Shown here: one piece after another, positions 21,214 to 31,486 of the stretch
Layout of the letters: each line of letters starts with the position of its first letter
Position numbering within the stretch: position 1 is the stretch's first letter
Source of the DNA: Toxoplasma gondii ME49
Taxonomy: Eukaryota > Apicomplexa > Conoidasida > Eucoccidiorida > Sarcocystidae
Length of the DNA stretch: 64,000 bases
Direction of reading: 5' to 3'
NCBI RefSeq assembly: GCF_000006565.2
Contig: NC_031475.1
Location: 558,001-622,000, forward strand
The notes under the pieces: generated by a model
What the model was told of the DNA's origin: nothing
The model's input: only the letters and a program-made list of their open reading frames with translations
The model's database searches: none
Translations under genes and position numbers: made by a program

Positions 21214-22920
21214 ATGAACAGTTACACTACCACCGCCACAGTACCGCACGCTACCCGTTTACAAATCCCCGCATGCAGTGTCTTGAAACACCAAACTTTC
21301 GCAAGGAATATGGAAGCACAAGTTTGGACGCCACAGAAGAGTACTTTTCTGTATCTGGATAGGATGATGGGAATTTCTGGAGAACCGATGTTTGTGATGA
21401 GAAGCGTGGAGCACAAAAAAACGTGCTCCCGCAGGTGCATTCCTCTACAGAAAGAGTGTCCTGAGTCGGAGCCCTCGCCGCGGTCATTCAATAGAGATGA
21501 CAATCTTGACAGCGACGTCCCATGCTATTTTAGCAAACCACTTTCGTATTTTGTGAGGGCTGCAGATGGAAACTCGCTGTCGTTACCTCAACATCCTACT
21601 TTGTCAGGCGAGCTCGCAATTCTTGGTACCGTCTCAGCGTGCGAGGACTTCTTTACCATTGTCTCGGTGGATTCCTCGCTCAACAGCCAAGTTTTCTCTT
21701 CCTTCTTTGGAAGGCAAACCTGCTCAACAACGTTTTCTGACGATACCGCGCACAACAACACGGCATCAGTCGTTCGTCATCGCGTGACCAACCCTCTGAC
21801 CCACACCATTCTATCATGTTACGGGCGAGTCGTGTGTGTTGCATGCGGTCTCAGCCACGTTCTGTTAAGTACCGACACGGGCAAGATCTTCTCATATGGC
21901 AAAAACCATCACGGTCAGCTAGGAACTGGGCGCTTAACAGATGAAGTGACACCAGTTATTGTGCCTGTCCAAGACTGTACTTCAAAGCGTATCCGCGTTT
22001 TCGCTGGCTATGACTTCTCTTTCGCCCTAGAAGACAATGACCAAGAAGATTCAGGAGGGACCGACCAAAAAAATGAAAGTGGTTCTATTCTACTTGCTTG
22101 GGGATCAAATAAATATGGGCAGCTTGGCATTAACTCAAAAGAAGACGCACTAGTCCCCACCAGGGTATGCACACCAGGGAATATTTCTTCGTGGGTTAGC
22201 GTGGCAGGTGGCTTCGCTCATGCCGCGGCAGTTTCTTCAGACGGCCGCGTTTACTGCTTCGGCTTAAACTTGCATGGACAGCTGGGCCTTTCATCCACCG
22301 AAAGTATGTCCGTCCCCCAGCTTGTACCGATACCGGATCCAGTAAAGCAAGTTTCGTGCGGAATGTGGCACACCATCTTTTTAACTAAACGAGGTGAGGT
22401 TCTCACCGCTGGATGTGCACCGAAGTTCAGTCCGCCTCCTTCGTTGATGCAGTGGTCTTCGAACGTATCGACAGTCACCAGGCGATCGCCTTCCCAAATA
22501 ACTATTCACTCAGAGAAGGTGTTTTACAAGCCCAGAGAGGACACCATGGACGGAACGCCACAAAATACGGTGCCAGTCCAGTGTCCCTTCTTGGAAGCTC
22601 CAGGACTGTGCAAGGTGAAAGGGCTGCCCACAATGATTACATCTGTGTCAGCAGGCCCAATGCTAAGTGCTGTTACAGGGAAAGAGAAATCCACTGGTGA
22701 CTGCCTTTACATATGGAAGGCAGATGAGCTGTCTGCCAGCTGGAATCGGCGGACGGCTTCCGCTGACGTGTATGCCTTGGGGCAACTATCGCCCACCAAT
22801 CTCCGATCGGACATCAATGGCGGCACACTTAGTGTACACTGCCATGCAGGGGCATCCCGAGTGTTCGCATGGTTGAGTACGAACGACCCACTACAACGGG
22901 CTACGCATTGCATTCCATGA
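21214..22920 (+). CDS. RCC1-repeat domain protein
   Basis: Intronless frame of 568 residues. Three clear RCC1 (beta-propeller) repeats carry the GQLG signature: YGKNHHGQLGTG at about residue 226, WGSNKYGQLGIN at about 293 and FGLNLHGQLGLS at about 346. Each is preceded by a VACG/VAGG/VSCG strand and a histidine (LSHVLL, FAHAAAV, MWHTIFL). The N-terminal 180 residues and the C-terminal part are less conserved but probably complete the propeller. Such proteins act as guanine nucleotide exchange factors, chromatin or ubiquitin-ligase adaptors, or have other roles; nothing here picks one. No signal peptide or membrane segment is seen. The ATG at 21214 is the first in frame, and an ATG at about 21310 is an alternative. 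The gene converges on the pseudouridine synthase gene with 106 bp between the stop codons. Confidence 0.85.
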   Translation: MNSYTTTATVPHATRLQIPACSVLKHQTFARNMEAQVWTPQKSTFLYLDRMMGISGEPMFVMRSVEHKKTCSRRCIPLQKECPESEPSPRSFNRDDNLDSDVPCYFSKPLSYFVRAADGNSLSLPQHPTLSGELAILGTVSACEDFFTIVSVDSSLNSQVFSSFFGRQTCSTTFSDDTAHNNTASVVRHRVTNPLTHTILSCYGRVVCVACGLSHVLLSTDTGKIFSYGKNHHGQLGTGRLTDEVTPVIVPVQDCTSKRIRVFAGYDFSFALEDNDQEDSGGTDQKNESGSILLAWGSNKYGQLGINSKEDALVPTRVCTPGNISSWVSVAGGFAHAAAVSSDGRVYCFGLNLHGQLGLSSTESMSVPQLVPIPDPVKQVSCGMWHTIFLTKRGEVLTAGCAPKFSPPPSLMQWSSNVSTVTRRSPSQITIHSEKVFYKPREDTMDGTPQNTVPVQCPFLEAPGLCKVKGLPTMITSVSAGPMLSAVTGKEKSTGDCLYIWKADELSASWNRRTASADVYALGQLSPTNLRSDINGGTLSVHCHAGASRVFAWLSTNDPLQRATHCIP

Positions 22921-23026
22921 GACTGATCACGCAGTTTCACTGGGAAACTTGTGTGCAGTACCGAGGAAAATATACAGCGACTGAATGCGCACTTGCGAGG
23001 ACGCGTGTCACCAGACTACACAGGGA

Positions 23027-25138
23027 TCAACACCCACCTCCAAGTTTATCCCAGTAGGTGTTGTTGTCGCCGTATTTGGAAGGGAGCCCGCGATTCTTTG
23101 GGCCACTAGAGTTTGACACGATGTCTCTCGGCACTAGGGGCGAATCGCAGGCAACCGCGATGGCTCTATTACGTGCAATATTTCCTCGTGACTCTCCCGA
23201 GGGTACGCATGTGTCAGCATTCGCGTTCACATCAATACCTTCTGTGCTATGATGATTCTCGAAGAAGCTCAAGACGGGGTTGACGACGGAGTCATCCACC
23301 AGAGAACAATCAGCCAGAGTGCGAGGCTTCATGCCGAGTTCGGTAGACAGCGTATCAGGCGCCTCGACGCAAACTTCCTCTTGCGCGTACGGTGGAGCGA
23401 TCTTGAGTATCCAACAATGAAGCATGAGTGGTTTGTCGCACCGATGATGACGTCGCCTGTGCACTTCCGGGCCGTAGGTTGGATCGCCTATTACGGAGTG
23501 CCCGAGAGATGCAGCATGCAGGCGTGGCACTATAGGCGGACCTGCGTCAAGCACCACGCAAATGTCCCAGAACAAGGCAGGTGCACCAAAGAGGGAAAAG
23601 ACAACTTTCAGTGGGTGCCAAGGGTGTCGGCTGCTTACCTTGAACGAGCCGTATCTCGACGAGTGTTACAGGATGCGCCTCCAACGCAGCTTGCACAATG
23701 GGCCGGAAAATGGAGTAAGCAGCTTTCCCCTCCGTCCTTTCTCCCGCCAGTCGCCACTCCCTGGACCCCGGAGAAGGGCGACACACAGACGATCGGCAGT
23801 GCACGACGTCGACCGGCATATGCCCCCGGAGGACAGCAAGGTAAACAGGCACACACCGCGGAGTACCGAGATTAGACAAGCTCAGAAGGGATGAGTCCCG
23901 AAAGAACGCAATCGCTCCACTTGCTTGTACGTCGATCCCATTGAATAACCTGAACAAATGCGATAACACATGTATAGAAGCGTACTTATGTTGTTTCAAT
24001 AAAAGCGCACGCATGCGCAACAGCTGATTTTTTACGACATCGCGGGGAGGCTGTCGGTGGAACTCCGGACAGCTCTAAAACTGTGGTCTTACAGATTGTA
24101 TTCGGTGTCGTATTTTCTTTTCTTCAGGGCCTCCATATACGTTGTCGGGACAATGAAAGTTAACGAAGCCAGTGTATGTGAGTTCGGAGCAGCTTCCAGT
24201 AGAAATAGTGTGCTAATGTTCTCCTCTCATCTACGACCACATGCTGTTTGTTAAAATCGAACTGGAACTGCACCAGTGCGTGAGTATATCTCCGCGTGAG
24301 AACACAAGCTGTAGTCTCTTCAGCAGACGCATTCGAAATAGCGTTTGTGGCACTGAATCTCTTCGATAAAAGAAAGCGCATGTGCAACATCAAAAAGACT
24401 TCCGAACAGCGAGTTCACGACGGTCACGGCGACTCACTTGAGAGATTCGTTTGCGACCTTGCCCGGAAAAAGCCACGACCCTGAAGAAGCGCGTCTCTGT
24501 TTCGGTCCGCCATTCCATGCACTGCGGTCTCTCCTGTCCTTATTGAAAACGAGAGTAGTGGGCGTGGACAGCAATATCTCCCCGATATCCGGGCACTGTT
24601 CTGAGTTTTCGACATAGCCTGCGTCTACTGGTTTACCAATGCGACCAGAGGGAGGGACGAATGCTTCATAGCAAACACCCTCCTGGGTGGCCTCTGTCCT
24701 TTCCACATCCGCACGAGGAAGCTGTCGGCTCACGTTCGGCGAAAGCGAACGCCCCTTGTCGCTGTTCCCAGTCTGGTAACCCGAGGGCCACGGCGGGCGG
24801 GCAGTTGCGTCGCCGGGTGCACCAGCGATAAAGCCAGAAAACGCCAGAGTTTGCCGACTACCCAGCAGTGTAATCGACTGCAATCCCGCAGATGAAAACC
24901 TCGAAAGACACCGCTCCGTTCTTTCTTGCTGTGGTCTACTGTCACAGCTCTCCGTAGTTGAGGACTGCCGCCGCCAGACACGGGCTCCGTCTCCGCTAGT
25001 TTTCGTTTTCACCGAAGTAAAAACCCGTTTCCCGCAGGAGAGGAAAGATGCTTGTGATGCGAGTCTCTCGGAGACTCTACTGAAACAAGGGGACTTAAGT
25101 GATGGAGAAAGAGAAGGCGGAAAAGGAGGCAGAGGCAT
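23027..25138 (-). CDS. RluA-family RNA pseudouridine synthase, degenerate motifs
   Basis: Family that isomerises uridine to pseudouridine in rRNA or tRNA. Three exons, 24438-25138, 23639-23949 and 23027-23541, with introns of 488 and 97 nt and matching phases, give 508 residues. The first ATG of the long first exon is 25138. Residues 1-210 are a low-complexity extension, possibly an organelle-targeting region. Family signs are ILLSTPTTLVFNKDR, then GIDVQASGAIAFF around the expected catalytic Asp (canonical RLDxxTSG), VYLAVLRG (YxAxVxG), TLVEIRLVQG, and HAASLGHSVIGDPTYG with MLHCWILKI. Odd points: the Arg-Leu before the Asp and the Thr after it are replaced, and the usual GRTHQIR stretch reads GPPIVPRLH. 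The protein may be a divergent or inactive synthase. Exon 2 start and the splice at 23541/23639 were chosen by frame and motif continuity. Confidence 0.8.
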
Positions 25139-25538
25139 TGTCACAAGAAGAAAAAGAAGCCAGTACTACGCGGAACATAATGCACACTACCCCCCTGAAA
25201 AACAAAATTCATTAGACATGGGAAGCAAACAGATGAAAACAATGTAGGTTCCAGAATATGTTGCAGAGGGAAAATGCGTGTGTCTTACAACAGCGACGAA
25301 TTGAGGCAGAAATGCAGAGTCGAATCGAATGGACGACCCACAAAGGAGCCCGCGGTGTCTGAAGTCAGCACATACCCGCCTAAAGGTTTCCGACGTGGAA
25401 GACCTACTGCAAGAGAACTCCCTCTTTCGTGCTTCCAAAAGACCATCCAAGAAGCAACCTTCGCTATCACTTTGGTCCTTTCATCATCAAGCAACGTGAC
25501 TGACGGTCTTATGAGAGACTATCTCCGTCAATCTCGAC

Positions 25539-26055
25539 TCATATTCCGACAGAATGCCACTGCACGAGCACCTGTTCCTGTGCATGCACAGGAGTTGAAC
25601 GGGCACAGCATGTTTCTCGCATTTGCTTATAAAATTCAATCGCATTTCCCTCCAGTAATGAGGCAGCCTGGAGCTGCGCTGATTCTTTTAAGTTTTCATC
25701 TGGACGCGAGGATATTTGCTGTTCTGCAGCTCGGTCGGTGCTGTGTGAGGCAGGCGGGACGACTTCGACTGCCGATTGGTTGCTTGGTGGCTGAGGAGGC
25801 TCGTGTTTTTTCAGAAGCACGTCCAGGACTCTGCTTTTGGACAATACGCGGGCAAATGAAAGCTTAGCCTCCTCATAAAGTTCGATTTCCCTGATTCAAG
25901 TGCGCCGCGAAATTGCGTTGTTTTGAACGCGGAGCGGAGCAGTTTTCTCCTGTGATGTCGCACTCCTCCCGGTTGACAACGAGGAGGCAAAAAACGACAA
26001 CGTACTCTTCGCCCCTCTCTGTGTCTGCTATCTCACTTCCTCCATTTCTTGGCAT
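25539..26055 (-). CDS. Small charged helix-rich protein, function unknown
   Basis: Candidate two-exon gene: exon 1 26006-26055 and exon 2 25539-25890, intron 115 nt (GTACGT...CAG), giving 133 residues. The start lies in a good context (CAAAAATGCC). Residues 1-45 are charged and helix-prone (EIELYEEAKLSFARVLSKS, LDVLLKKHE), followed by a Pro/Ser-rich linker and a second helix (SLLEGNAIEFYKQMRE). I do not recognise a family. The C-terminus is unsure: a further charged stretch (EYESRLTEIVSHK) lies downstream in the same strand at about 25495-25540, but I found no phase-compatible splice joining it. It is head-to-tail with the RluA-type gene. Confidence 0.45.
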
Positions 26056-26739
26056 TTTTGCGAGAGGGAGATTGGGAGTGTCCGATTCTACACTTGTGAC
26101 GGAGAGCTGACCTGTACACGTAGCGAACGCAATGCAGTTTCATGCGCACGGAAGCGGTTTTACCAGTGGTACCAGCGACACCGTGTAAAATAATTCTAAC
26201 TGTAAATACCTGTTTTCATGATGTGCGCCGTTCCCACAGGCGTACACATGCGTGTGTTTGATTTAGTTCCTTCTGCCTGCTGTTCTTGCCCGTTGTTTCT
26301 CTTTTGGCTGGCGTTACGCGCATTCAGGCCCGCAACAGGCTCCCGCCCGCTCATTCACCCCTGCTGTTCTTTTTCCTCTTCTAGCACACAGCAGGCGTAA
26401 TGCGTTGCATATCTATATATAGATATATTTATTTATATATATTTATTCAAGCTTATGCGTACATAAATTGTTTTTTTACCCGGCACGGTGATCATTTGCG
26501 CCCCCGGCCGCTGAGGCAGCGGTTTCCGATCTCATGAATCTGACGACAAATTCTTGAATCGCCGGGTTTGCTTCGGCACCGATTACTGTGGCGAAATTTC
26601 CTGGGTTGCTGAAACAGGAGAAAGTTGAAGAGTTGGTGATGCTGAACCTTGCTGCGTCGTACCCGAATAGTCAAACGGTGGCTGTGTGAAAGGCTGCCGT
26701 ACGCACAGAAAAAACCGCGTGTGTCTTCACACACATTGC
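26056..26739. other. Divergent spacer with AT palindromes
   Basis: No gene is supported. It contains a pyrimidine-rich segment (about 26260-26390) and an AT-rich palindromic stretch at about 26406-26452 (ATATCTATATATAGATAT). It probably holds the promoters of the small minus-strand gene and the plus-strand gene at 26740. Confidence 0.55.
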
Positions 26740-29700
26740 ATGCCATCGCGAAAGCTCCAAGACCCGAGGGATTTAGAGATGGATCCAGATTCCCCCCCGC
26801 CAAACAAGTCTCTCTCTCTCCCTGAGAGACACGCCAAGCGACGAGCGCGAGAGTGGCTGGGCGGCCTTGCTTCAACGGAGAAGAAGCAAAAGCATGATGT
26901 TGTCGTGTCGGCATCGTCTTGCGAAGACGCTCCGGAGTCCAGACCGTCGGTGCCAAGAGGACAGGAGAGAGGAGCAGAGGAGACGAACTCGAGTGTTCCT
27001 CTGCCCGAACCCCGTCGAACACCTCAGGCAGTCCCAGCAGCAGCTGAGGGGTCAACTGAACAGCCCAGTCTGGGGCGTGGTGTCGAGGGTCCTTCACGAA
27101 ACGGGAGGCGAAGTGCCAGCAAAGGTACGGATCTTACTCTGATGGTCTGTGTACGCGCCTTCATCGAGTACGATCCCCACACAAGAGCGTCACGGTACCA
27201 ACGTGTCTCTGAGGGCCGTCGCATCCACGAAACACCACAGAGAAGAAGAGGAAAGAGTTGAGAAGAGAGAGCTGGCACAGGGAGGTGCTCAGGCAGGGTA
27301 GTATCGTCCTACCTAGAAGGGGGGGCGGCTAGACACTCCCAAGCTGAAATTCCGTTGTATCTTCTGCGTCCCGGTGGTTTTGACGAGACGTACAAGCATC
27401 TTGTGCACTTGCTGGCGTCCAACATCGAGTTCAAAAAATATCAGCAACGTTGGAATTTCGCATGTTGCATGCTACAAGCGCCTCTTGCGTAGTCTTATGT
27501 CCACAGGCACTCGGATCCAGGCGCCACGCGTCGAGTACAGCTCGCGGATGGCCCTCCAGAATGGCCAATTCGAACGCCCCGTGGTGACGGTCGACGACCT
27601 GAAAGAGTTGAACGATCCCGAAGCGCTCGCTGCGACTCTCGGGACCCAGTCTGAGGTCAGTCTTCCCAAGGTGTCTGTGTCTGTGTTTCATCAGTGATCG
27701 GCAGTTGCGCCTTGAAATCTGTCTCACTTCCATTTTTACTCTCATCTCGCGTGCTCTGCAGGGGTAGAGCGAGAACGTCCTATCTGTAAAGCATCGTGCA
27801 TGAGGGCGAAGCCAGCGCCTGCATTCAGAGGCATGCCAACACTTTATCTGTTGCAATGACTAATGTTCCTTGCCAGGCGAACACGATCAGCGTATACTTC
27901 CTGTCACTCGGGAAGTTCGGAAACGCGAAGGAGACTTATCACTCGACAAAGGCCGTGCACAGTGTCAGCGAATGCCAAATCGTGGTTGCTGCCAGGCAAG
28001 ATGCACCTTCTTGGGCGTTTGCGATTCACGAACTCGGCTGCCGCGACTCTATCATATGCTGTTTTTCTGGTACGTGGACGTGCAGCCCCTGGTACATTAC
28101 TCACCTGACGTCCGAGTTTCTCTTGGAGAAGGAGGCCGGGAACTCTTGCGAGCCTGCCTGCTCCTCAAGCATGACGGCAGCAGTTTGACTAGCCTTCAAG
28201 GCGCTAGCGTCCAGACGCTTCTTCTTCTCGCACACCAGGCGTAAGCGTGACCTAGCATTTGATGGCGCATGTCTTGGTAGCGGTTTCATGTCCTTTTGGA
28301 CATGCCCCTTCCCGTTCTGTATGTTCACATATGTGAGCTTCTGTCGCGAGTAGCGAAGGACGAGATGTGCTGAGTGTGTAGGTTTTCCCGTTTTTGCGGA
28401 TGTGAAAAAACGAGTTTCACCCGGAAGTTGCACGCGGACGCAACGGCCTCTCCGCGGGTCCATTCTGGACTAGACACCTTGCTCGAAATATCCTTTAGGT
28501 GATATGAAACAATGTCCCCAACCCATCACTTGTGCCGACACCCTTTTTCCGTATATGGGGCTCTTACTGAGAGCATACGTCGTTTGGCCGCTAACTCCAC
28601 CGACGGAGGGATCAGTGTTTTTTGGTTTGCTGTGCGTGTGATGGTCGTACGTTCTGTTCCGCGTAGGGGCTTGTGGTGCATCGTTCAGCGAATTGTCGCG
28701 GAGCGCGCCACGGGCATTTTCTCGCGTCTTCATCTCGCCTTCAACCAGTTCAAAGCACTGCAGGTAAACAGTCTGTTGATCATGCTTGCCAGTTGCTCGT
28801 TCGTTCAAGGCGTCCTCGAGTCGATGTCGACTTATCAGGTGGCTAGGGACTGCCTATTTTATCTCCGTTTCTCCTTCGTGACTCATCTCCGTGTATCTGT
28901 AGGAGGTACAAACGCTGAAACCCTCCTCACTACAGCTTGAGTCGTCGGCGTGTGGTGCTTCCATCTAAGCGAAAGGCCCGTGCGCTCACATTACTATTCC
29001 TCAAATAGAAAATACAGGAAAAGGCAGGGAAAAGCTCACTTGGTTAGAACGGTGGCGACCAGCTGCGATGAAGTTCGCGGTTCTCTAGTCGCACATTACC
29101 AGAAGAAAGAAACATGCAGTCCGATGGCAGGTGGCCGATGTCATTTGAAGGGTTCACTTTCATGGTACAAATACTTCCAAAGAATGCACTGTGTGAAGAA
29201 AGTAGAGGACCTTCGTTTTCCTGCCTTCAGGAATCACGTAAGATGCTCACCCTGTCCGCGGGTTCGGTGTTGTGTGTCAGATTCTGGTAGAAGTCTTTCT
29301 CTCGCTCTTATCCTGTCGCCTCTCTAGGGGTGTTGTTCCTTCTTTTCCCGATTTTCGTCGTTTCGCCGTCTCGGCCTCATTTGGGTTTTTCTGCTTCGCA
29401 GATGCGACTTCGAAAGGAGCTACATACCGAGAGCATGCTGATCACGAGGTCTGCAGATGGCTCTGTGCAGCATGTCCTTTACGAGTAAGGACGGACTGGG
29501 AACTAGATTGGAAACACTGTTTGTCTGGGTGTTGACCCGGTCCGGTAACATGATGAGACTGGATGGAGGCGCGGTCGCTGACACGGCGTAGGGCAGGCAC
29601 ACAGGAATTCTGTTGTTTTGGTCTGTCCCCTCAATGCCCGTCACACATACACTGGAGTTTCAGCGAGTCAAAGTTGCAGTTTGTCGCGAGCTCCGAATTC

Positions 29701-31486
29701 GACAAGCAGTTCACAACTAGCCGTATTTCGTATGAAATTCACAGCAATAATCGGTTCGAAGCACTTCGCCAGACTGTTGCTTACATTTCACTCTGAACAA
29801 GGCTGTGTCCACTGGATTCGGGTTTCTGGTCACGTGCACACGCAAACCGACGCGAACACTTCACCCGCGTCGAGAGAAGGCGTCGCCGTGCTAACGTAAG
29901 TTTCGTGCGGTCCACTGGTGTGCTCGATGTTCAGGCCACATAAGTCTCTCCAGATCGGCAAGGAAGGGAGAAGCATCTTGAAAGCGAGACTTTGCCGCTA
30001 TATTGGTCACCACCAAGATGAAGTGGTAAGACCTGGATTTGCACTGTTACGCGCAACCGAGGGCAATCGGTTCGCATGCGTGTATGAGTCGTCGCAGGTG
30101 TATCTTTGAGACACCTTGGACGACTGGTTTTTTTGACGCCACACCCCTCTCTTTTTGTTGCCATCGCGGATGGTTGGACCACCGCTCTCAGAAGTTTTTG
30201 AATACACTTCAGTTCAGTTTGAGCGAACTCGTACAGGACTATACGGGTTGCCGTTTTTCGCGAAGAGTTTGCACTTTGAACGTTTTCCACTGGGACGTCA
30301 AACTCCTAGATAATGCGTCAAGTGCCCAGGACGTGTCAGGAAATGTGTGAAGGGAACGTGTTCCTTCCGTGTAAGAACGGCATCTAGCTCTTGAACGGTC
30401 TCTCCGCCGGCACTTGGGTCTCCTTTAACTTGGTACATCGTCTCACCAGAGACCTTTTTCATGAACATTTACTGGCAGTGTCTACACGGGTATTGCCCAT
30501 TCTGTTTTCAGGCTGCTCGGCTGGAAGCCTACGGCCTAGGAGCGCTTCCTCTAAAGCATGCTACAGTGCCTCAGCTGCTGGCCATCGCCTGGGTTCTGAA
30601 TCAGTGGGATCTAGTTATCCAAGTGGTGCGTCGCCATGACGATCAACGAAGACTGCGGAAGAACCTGTCTAAGTCGCCGGCCTCCAAGGACGCTGACGCC
30701 GACCCCGTGACTCTTGCGGGACCAAAACTGGGAAGCGACGATTGCCTATTGTCAAATCGAGGATCGTCGCAGACTCATGCAGGTGAGACCCGCCGCGTCC
30801 CCTTTGTTTTCGTGTGGCCATCGCCGCGGTGCTGTTGGCCGGACGGGAGATGTTTCAGCGAGATTACGGATGTGTTGCGAAACTTCAGGTTGGTTTTCCG
30901 TGGCGAATGCAAAACCGAGAGGGTAAAAAGAGAGATTCGGGTTGGCACGCATCAGACAAAAGTTGGATATAGAACGGGGACATAGAACGGGTGGGCCACC
31001 CTGTCAAAGCGCTCCGTCCTAAGAAGGCCGTGTCGGGGGGTTTTATCCCGCCGCCTACTGGCAAACATTGTTGGACAAGCTAACGAACTGCCCTTGCGTG
31101 ACCGATCTGCATGTTTTTGTACAGAACTCTCGGACGAGGTCGTCGCCGACCATGGATCGAGCGCTACAGGCGACAGCGGCGCTTCTGATAGAGAACCTCT
31201 CGACGATCGTCCGCCAGAATCCTCCAGTGACAATGCCACGGAGGCAACCCAGGCGCAAAAGCAGAGCACTGAGACGGTCTCGGTTGACCGCCTTCTCCGT
31301 ATTCTTCAAGCAGCGGATGATCCGTCGTGTAAGGATGCTCCCGAAGTCGCTCGAGAATTGCTCAAAGAGCTCCTCCGATGTGTTAAACTCGGTTTGGTCT
31401 CCATGCCTCCAGTCGCTATCTACCAGAAGCTGACTGAGGCTGCGAAGTCTCTAGGCGTTAGCAGTGGTGTCCTAGACGCGGGGTAG
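26740..31486 (+). CDS. Multi-exon gene of unknown function
   Basis: I do not recognise the product. Splice sites and phases support 26740-27124, 27507-27655, 28086-28240, 28667-28763, 29402-29484, 29680-29895, 29935-30025, 30512-30782 and 31125-31486. An exon starting at 27877 (ANTISVYFLSLGKFGNAKE) has an unclear donor. The N-terminal 130 residues are low complexity, basic then acidic (LPERHAKRRAREWLGGL). The middle is helical (GRELLRACLLLKHDG, IVQRIVAERATGIF). Later come RSILKARLCRYIGHHQDE and LEAYGLGALPLKHATV, then an acidic Ser-rich region and a helical C-terminus. At the 29.66-29.90 kb exon two acceptors 16 nt apart give different frames: one ends at 29796, the other reaches a strong donor at 29895. 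The start could also be the ATG at 26779. No signal peptide or membrane segment is seen; a nuclear or cytosolic role is a guess. Confidence 0.6.

Noticed and set aside
29750..29895. Resemblance of MKFTAIIGSKHFARLLL to the start of HUS1
   Set aside because: Only a few positions agree, the ATG is internal to a spliced exon and the following exons do not match the HUS1 fold blocks.
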